In this document: piece after piece, positions 61,358 to 64,000 of the stretch | Position numbering within the stretch: position 1 is the first letter of the stretch | Layout of the letters: each line of letters opens with the position of its first letter | The notes under the pieces: model-generated | What the model was told of the DNA's origin: nothing | The model's input: the letters and a program-made list of their open reading frames with translations, nothing else | Database searches by the model: none | Position numbers and translations under genes: made by a program | DNA from: Paeniglutamicibacter quisquiliarum | GTDB lineage: Bacteria > Actinomycetota > Actinomycetes > Actinomycetales > Micrococcaceae | Assembly (NCBI RefSeq): GCF_019084045.1 | Contig: NZ_JAHRED010000004.1 | Span: forward strand, 186,001-250,000 | Direction of reading: 5' to 3' | DNA length: 64,000 bases

Positions 61358-62058
61358 GCCTGGAACTGGCAGGGGTTTGCTACACCCACCCCGGTGCCGC
61401 ACCCGGGACCCGGCCCCTGCTTGAGGGCGTCGGCCTGGAAATCGGCGCGGGCGAAGTGGTGGGCCTGGGCGCCCCCTCGGGGGCCGGCAAGACGACTTTG
61501 CTGGGTCTTGCCGCATTGATGGTTCGGGCGGACCGCGGCACGGTGTCCATCAACGGACGGACATTCGCACCCGACGCCGCGGTCCCGCGCCGGGTGCGCC
61601 ATGGCGTGGGCGTGGTGCTTCAGTCTCCCCGGGCGGCCGCCGATCCGCGTCTGCGGCTTGAATCGCTGATCTGCGCCCCGATGTCCATCCGCGACGGCGC
61701 CCTGCGTCCGCAGCCGCGGCGCTACCCGGAGCGACTGGCCGAGCTGGCGGAGCTGGTGAATTTGGAGCCGTCACTGCTGCGCCGCTACCCGCACCAGGTC
61801 TCGGACGGACAGCTCCAGCGGGCCATGGTGGCACGCGCGCTCGCCCTCGACCCCGCGGTACTGATCTGCGACGAGCCCACGGCCCAGCTGGACGCGCGAA
61901 ACACCGCATCCATCCTGCGGTTGCTGGCGGACCGCGCCGCCGCGGGGTCCGCCGTCCTCATTGCCTCGCACGACGGTGCCGCGCTGCCCAGGATCGCCCA
62001 TGGGATGGTCGATCTGGCGCGGATCAACCGCCCCGCAGATCCTGCCGGGCGCGCCTAG
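61354..62058 (+). CDS. ABC transporter ATPase (NikE/DppF type)
   Basis: This 234-aa nucleotide-binding subunit has Walker A GAPSGAGKTT, a signature altered to VSDGQLQRAMVARAL in place of LSGGQ, Walker B AVLICDEPTAQLD and switch His in IASHDG. It completes the five-domain importer. The altered signature suggests asymmetric ATPase sites. Confidence 0.9.
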   Translation: MSLELAGVCYTHPGAAPGTRPLLEGVGLEIGAGEVVGLGAPSGAGKTTLLGLAALMVRADRGTVSINGRTFAPDAAVPRRVRHGVGVVLQSPRAAADPRLRLESLICAPMSIRDGALRPQPRRYPERLAELAELVNLEPSLLRRYPHQVSDGQLQRAMVARALALDPAVLICDEPTAQLDARNTASILRLLADRAAAGSAVLIASHDGAALPRIAHGMVDLARINRPADPAGRA

Positions 62059-62103
62059 GGCCGGCATTCCGTCAGGTGGACGTGTCCCGGACCGGAACGC
62101 TGC

Positions 62104-63204
62104 TCAGGGCGGGTCGGCGACCTGTGGCGAGACGCCCATCCGGGAACCGGGCCTTGCCGCCCGTACCGCCAGAGGGGCTTGCCACGTGCGGAAACCACGC
62201 GTGGCACCGCCGGCGGGGTTGCCGACCGCCTTCAAATGGAGCATCACGTCGGCGCTCAGGGTTTCGTAGAACGGAACCTCGATCCATCGCCGCACCGCGC
62301 CCAGCGCACTCAGGACAACGAAGCCGGTCAGGAGTTTGTCGGCCAGGGAATGAACCACATTCGATCCCAGGACGGCCACGGACAGGGGACTGCCCATCTC
62401 CGCGAGGTTCCGGGTCGTGGCCTCCGAGGCATGGCCGGTTCCTCCGTTGAACAGCAGGACCAGCAAGGTGGTTGCGACCACCGAACAGCTGAGTGCGACG
62501 AGGACATTGAGCAACAGGTATCTGGGGAAGGTCTGGCACAGTCGGAGGCAGCGCGCCCCGTATCCCCACACCAGGGCACCGACGACGTTGACGAGCGCGA
62601 AGGCAATCGACGAGGAGTCGGTGATGGCCAGCCCAATGGCGTTGGTTGACAATCCCACGGCCACCCCGGCCCAGGGACCCAGCGCTATCGCCGCTATCGC
62701 CGTGCCCACCATGTCGAAGTACAGTGGAAGCCCCAACCCGGCCACGAGGCTGAACCCCAGGACGTTCAATCCGACACATGCCAGAATCAGCATGAGTTTT
62801 CGGCCCCTGGCCAGAGCCGCCGCTTTTTCCGCCACGGGCCGGGGTGCCGGGGGTGCAGGTTCCAGCAAGGGGGCCGGTGCCGCTGGCTGGTTCCTTCTGG
62901 CGTGGAGGCACCGCTCCTGCAATTGTGCGGCCTCGGTTTCGGAGGCCCCCAGGACGCGGGCGATTTCACCGACAAGCTGGGGATTCACCCGCGTCCGCCC
63001 GGTTCGGAAGGCGTCGTAGACGGTGGTTCGGGCGGGGCGGGCATTTCCGGCGTCCACGCCGTGGCGTTCCCGGTGGGCGGCAATGCGTCGAACGATCTCG
63101 GCGTAGGAGACATCGCCTGCGGCAAAGCGCAGTTTCTGCAGGTCCTGCGCGATTTCGTCATACGATCCCGCAAGGCCGTCCACAGCGCGGGGTTGATCAG
63201 TCAT
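62104..63204 (-). CDS. HTH domain fused to ECF-transporter S-component-like membrane domain
   Basis: 366 aa from ATG 63204, with AGAGGA upstream. Residues about 15-115 resemble an XRE-like helix-turn-helix segment (SYAEIVRRIAAHRERHG, ARTTVYDAFRTGRTRVNPQLVGEIARVLGASETEAAQLQERC). Residues about 135-345 contain about six hydrophobic helices like an ECF S-component (FSLVAGLGLPLYFDMVGTAIAAIALGPWAGVAVGLSTNAIGLAI). The combination of a cytoplasmic DNA-binding segment with a transport-type membrane domain is uncommon. It may sense substrate or metal availability near the nickel transporter and urease genes. No ECF A/T components are visible. Confidence 0.75.
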   Translation of the reverse strand: MTDQPRAVDGLAGSYDEIAQDLQKLRFAAGDVSYAEIVRRIAAHRERHGVDAGNARPARTTVYDAFRTGRTRVNPQLVGEIARVLGASETEAAQLQERCLHARRNQPAAPAPLLEPAPPAPRPVAEKAAALARGRKLMLILACVGLNVLGFSLVAGLGLPLYFDMVGTAIAAIALGPWAGVAVGLSTNAIGLAITDSSSIAFALVNVVGALVWGYGARCLRLCQTFPRYLLLNVLVALSCSVVATTLLVLLFNGGTGHASEATTRNLAEMGSPLSVAVLGSNVVHSLADKLLTGFVVLSALGAVRRWIEVPFYETLSADVMLHLKAVGNPAGGATRGFRTWQAPLAVRAARPGSRMGVSPQVADPP

Positions 63205-63719
63205 TCGGTCCTCTTCGGCCAGGGCCACGCGCATCCTGCGCAATGCATCAGCTGCAATCATAGGCATCGGGCGACCCCGCCCGGAAAGTGGTGACGACCC
63301 GTTCGGAAAATTCGGCCTTGTTCGGGGTTGTTCGAGAATCTGTGGACCAGCCATTTTCACTTGCCGCGTCAGCTATCTTGATATTTGGGCTGCCGCCAAC
63401 GCCCGGTTTCCACCGGCCGGGACAGAAAAGCCGCGGCCCCACCGGGCCATCGAGCCCTCGGGCCGCAGGCATATTCCTCACCTGGAATTTAATGCCAGAA
63501 TCATGGCTGGCCTCCTGGCGCCCGGAAGCGAAGGCACTGACGGTATCAGGACCGTCGCCCGTGTACTCGGCACGACCAAACTTGGGGGCGTGCCGAGCAC
63601 AGGGGCCTGTCCGCCCCGCTGAATGGGATGCGCCGCGGGACGGCGCGAAGCAAGTTCCCGCGCAGGCCTGCCGTCGCCCGGGCCATGGGCTGCCGGTGAT
63701 GGCGCGTGTGGCGCGGGTC
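63205..63719. other. Intergenic region between HTH-ECF gene and ureD
   Basis: These 515 bp hold no convincing ORF. A hairpin with arms CTCGGCACG (63566-63574) and CGTGCCGAG (63589-63597) could terminate the urease operon that enters from the right. The left part should hold the promoter of the HTH-ECF gene. Confidence 0.5.
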
Positions 63720-64000
63720 CTAGTACTTGCGCAGGTTCAGCGGCCTCTGGCCCCGCAGGTGGTGGCGCAGTTCGTCGACGACGGCCATCAGGACCGCATT
63801 GATTGCCTCGGTGGAGTTCGACAGCGCGCGCACCGCGACCCCGGGCCCCGGCACCTGGCTGATGCCCAGGTGCACCGGCGTGCGCTGGGCCTGCCCGACG
63901 CGGTAGGCCAGCTCGCGGATGCGCTCGACGTCGCCGGGCGCGATCTTCGCGTCGATGGCCAGCAGCATGCCCACGTGCGTGTAGTCCTGCAGGAAAAGCA
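63720..64000 (-). CDS. ureD: Urease accessory protein UreD, C-terminal part (runs off the window)
   Basis: Only the last ~93 residues are inside the window: QDYTHVGMLLAIDAKI, GISQVPGPGVAVRALSNSTEAINAVL and the closing RGQRPLNLRKY. This pattern matches the C-terminus of UreD/UreH, the scaffold that helps load nickel into urease. The frame stays open to the right edge. Family assignment is from a short segment. It fits the nickel-type transporter and sensor nearby. Confidence 0.75.
   Translation of the reverse strand, partial: LFLQDYTHVGMLLAIDAKIAPGDVERIRELAYRVGQAQRTPVHLGISQVPGPGVAVRALSNSTEAINAVLMAVVDELRHHLRGQRPLNLRKY

Overview
The window is high-GC DNA from an actinobacterium. GTG starts are frequent, genes overlap by 4 bases (ATGA), fba sits next to a DUF3151 gene, and there are a WXG100 protein, a PknB-type kinase and an EssC/EccC-type FtsK ATPase. 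Gene content and order suggest an Arthrobacter-like member of the Micrococcaceae. That is an inference from gene families; no 16S gene or other direct marker is present. No rRNA, tRNA or CRISPR was seen.

Layout. (1) 162-2349: an Lrp/AsnC regulator, an SRPBCC protein and an acidic surface protein with an LAxTG sortase signal. (2) 2840-23144: a type VII-secretion-like and polymorphic-toxin locus. On the minus strand lie a WXG100 protein, a 1826-aa Rhs toxin with a helical WXG/LXG-like N-terminus, and four related membrane proteins that look like a poly-immunity array, the last one truncated. On the plus strand lie a 1010-aa coiled-coil lipoprotein, a binding-protein-like membrane protein and a 1435-aa FHA-FtsK/SpoIIIE ATPase. 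A convergent Ser/Thr kinase closes the locus. No EccB, EccD, EccE or mycosin gene is present. (3) 23244-31555: core genes (DUF3151, fba, TrmH-type methyltransferase, CorA, HAD phosphatase) with two M23 endopeptidase paralogues inserted. Their catalytic domains are almost identical in DNA, but their cell-wall stalks differ.

(4) 31626-44505: a cytosine-deaminase-like amidohydrolase, then a hexuronate block: uxaC, fructuronate reductase, ManD-type mannonate dehydratase, gluconokinase, a LacI regulator, a TRAP transporter and a secreted GH3 enzyme. A perfect 7-2-7 palindrome upstream of uxaC, with half-sites before the transporter, is a probable LacI operator. (5) 44628-56457: a probable catabolic island for an N-heterocyclic or betaine-type compound. 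It holds a luciferase-like monooxygenase, tautomerase, aldehyde dehydrogenase, alpha/beta hydrolase, two paired AA_synth-family proteins, an NCS1 permease, a cysteine hydrolase, a GntR regulator, a SnoaL-flavin reductase fusion and a BCCT transporter. Four promoters carry ATGCA at or just after the predicted transcription start, so the GntR and flavin-reductase genes look leaderless and partly embedded in operator sequence. A 478-bp mini-IS with intact ends, a CTAG target duplication and a small passenger gene sits exactly at the GntR stop codon.

(6) 56597-64000: an ArsR/NmtR-like metal sensor, a Nik/Opp-type ABC transporter with a permease-ATPase fusion, an HTH protein fused to an ECF-S-like membrane domain, and the C-terminus of UreD at the edge. 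Together these suggest nickel supply for urease.
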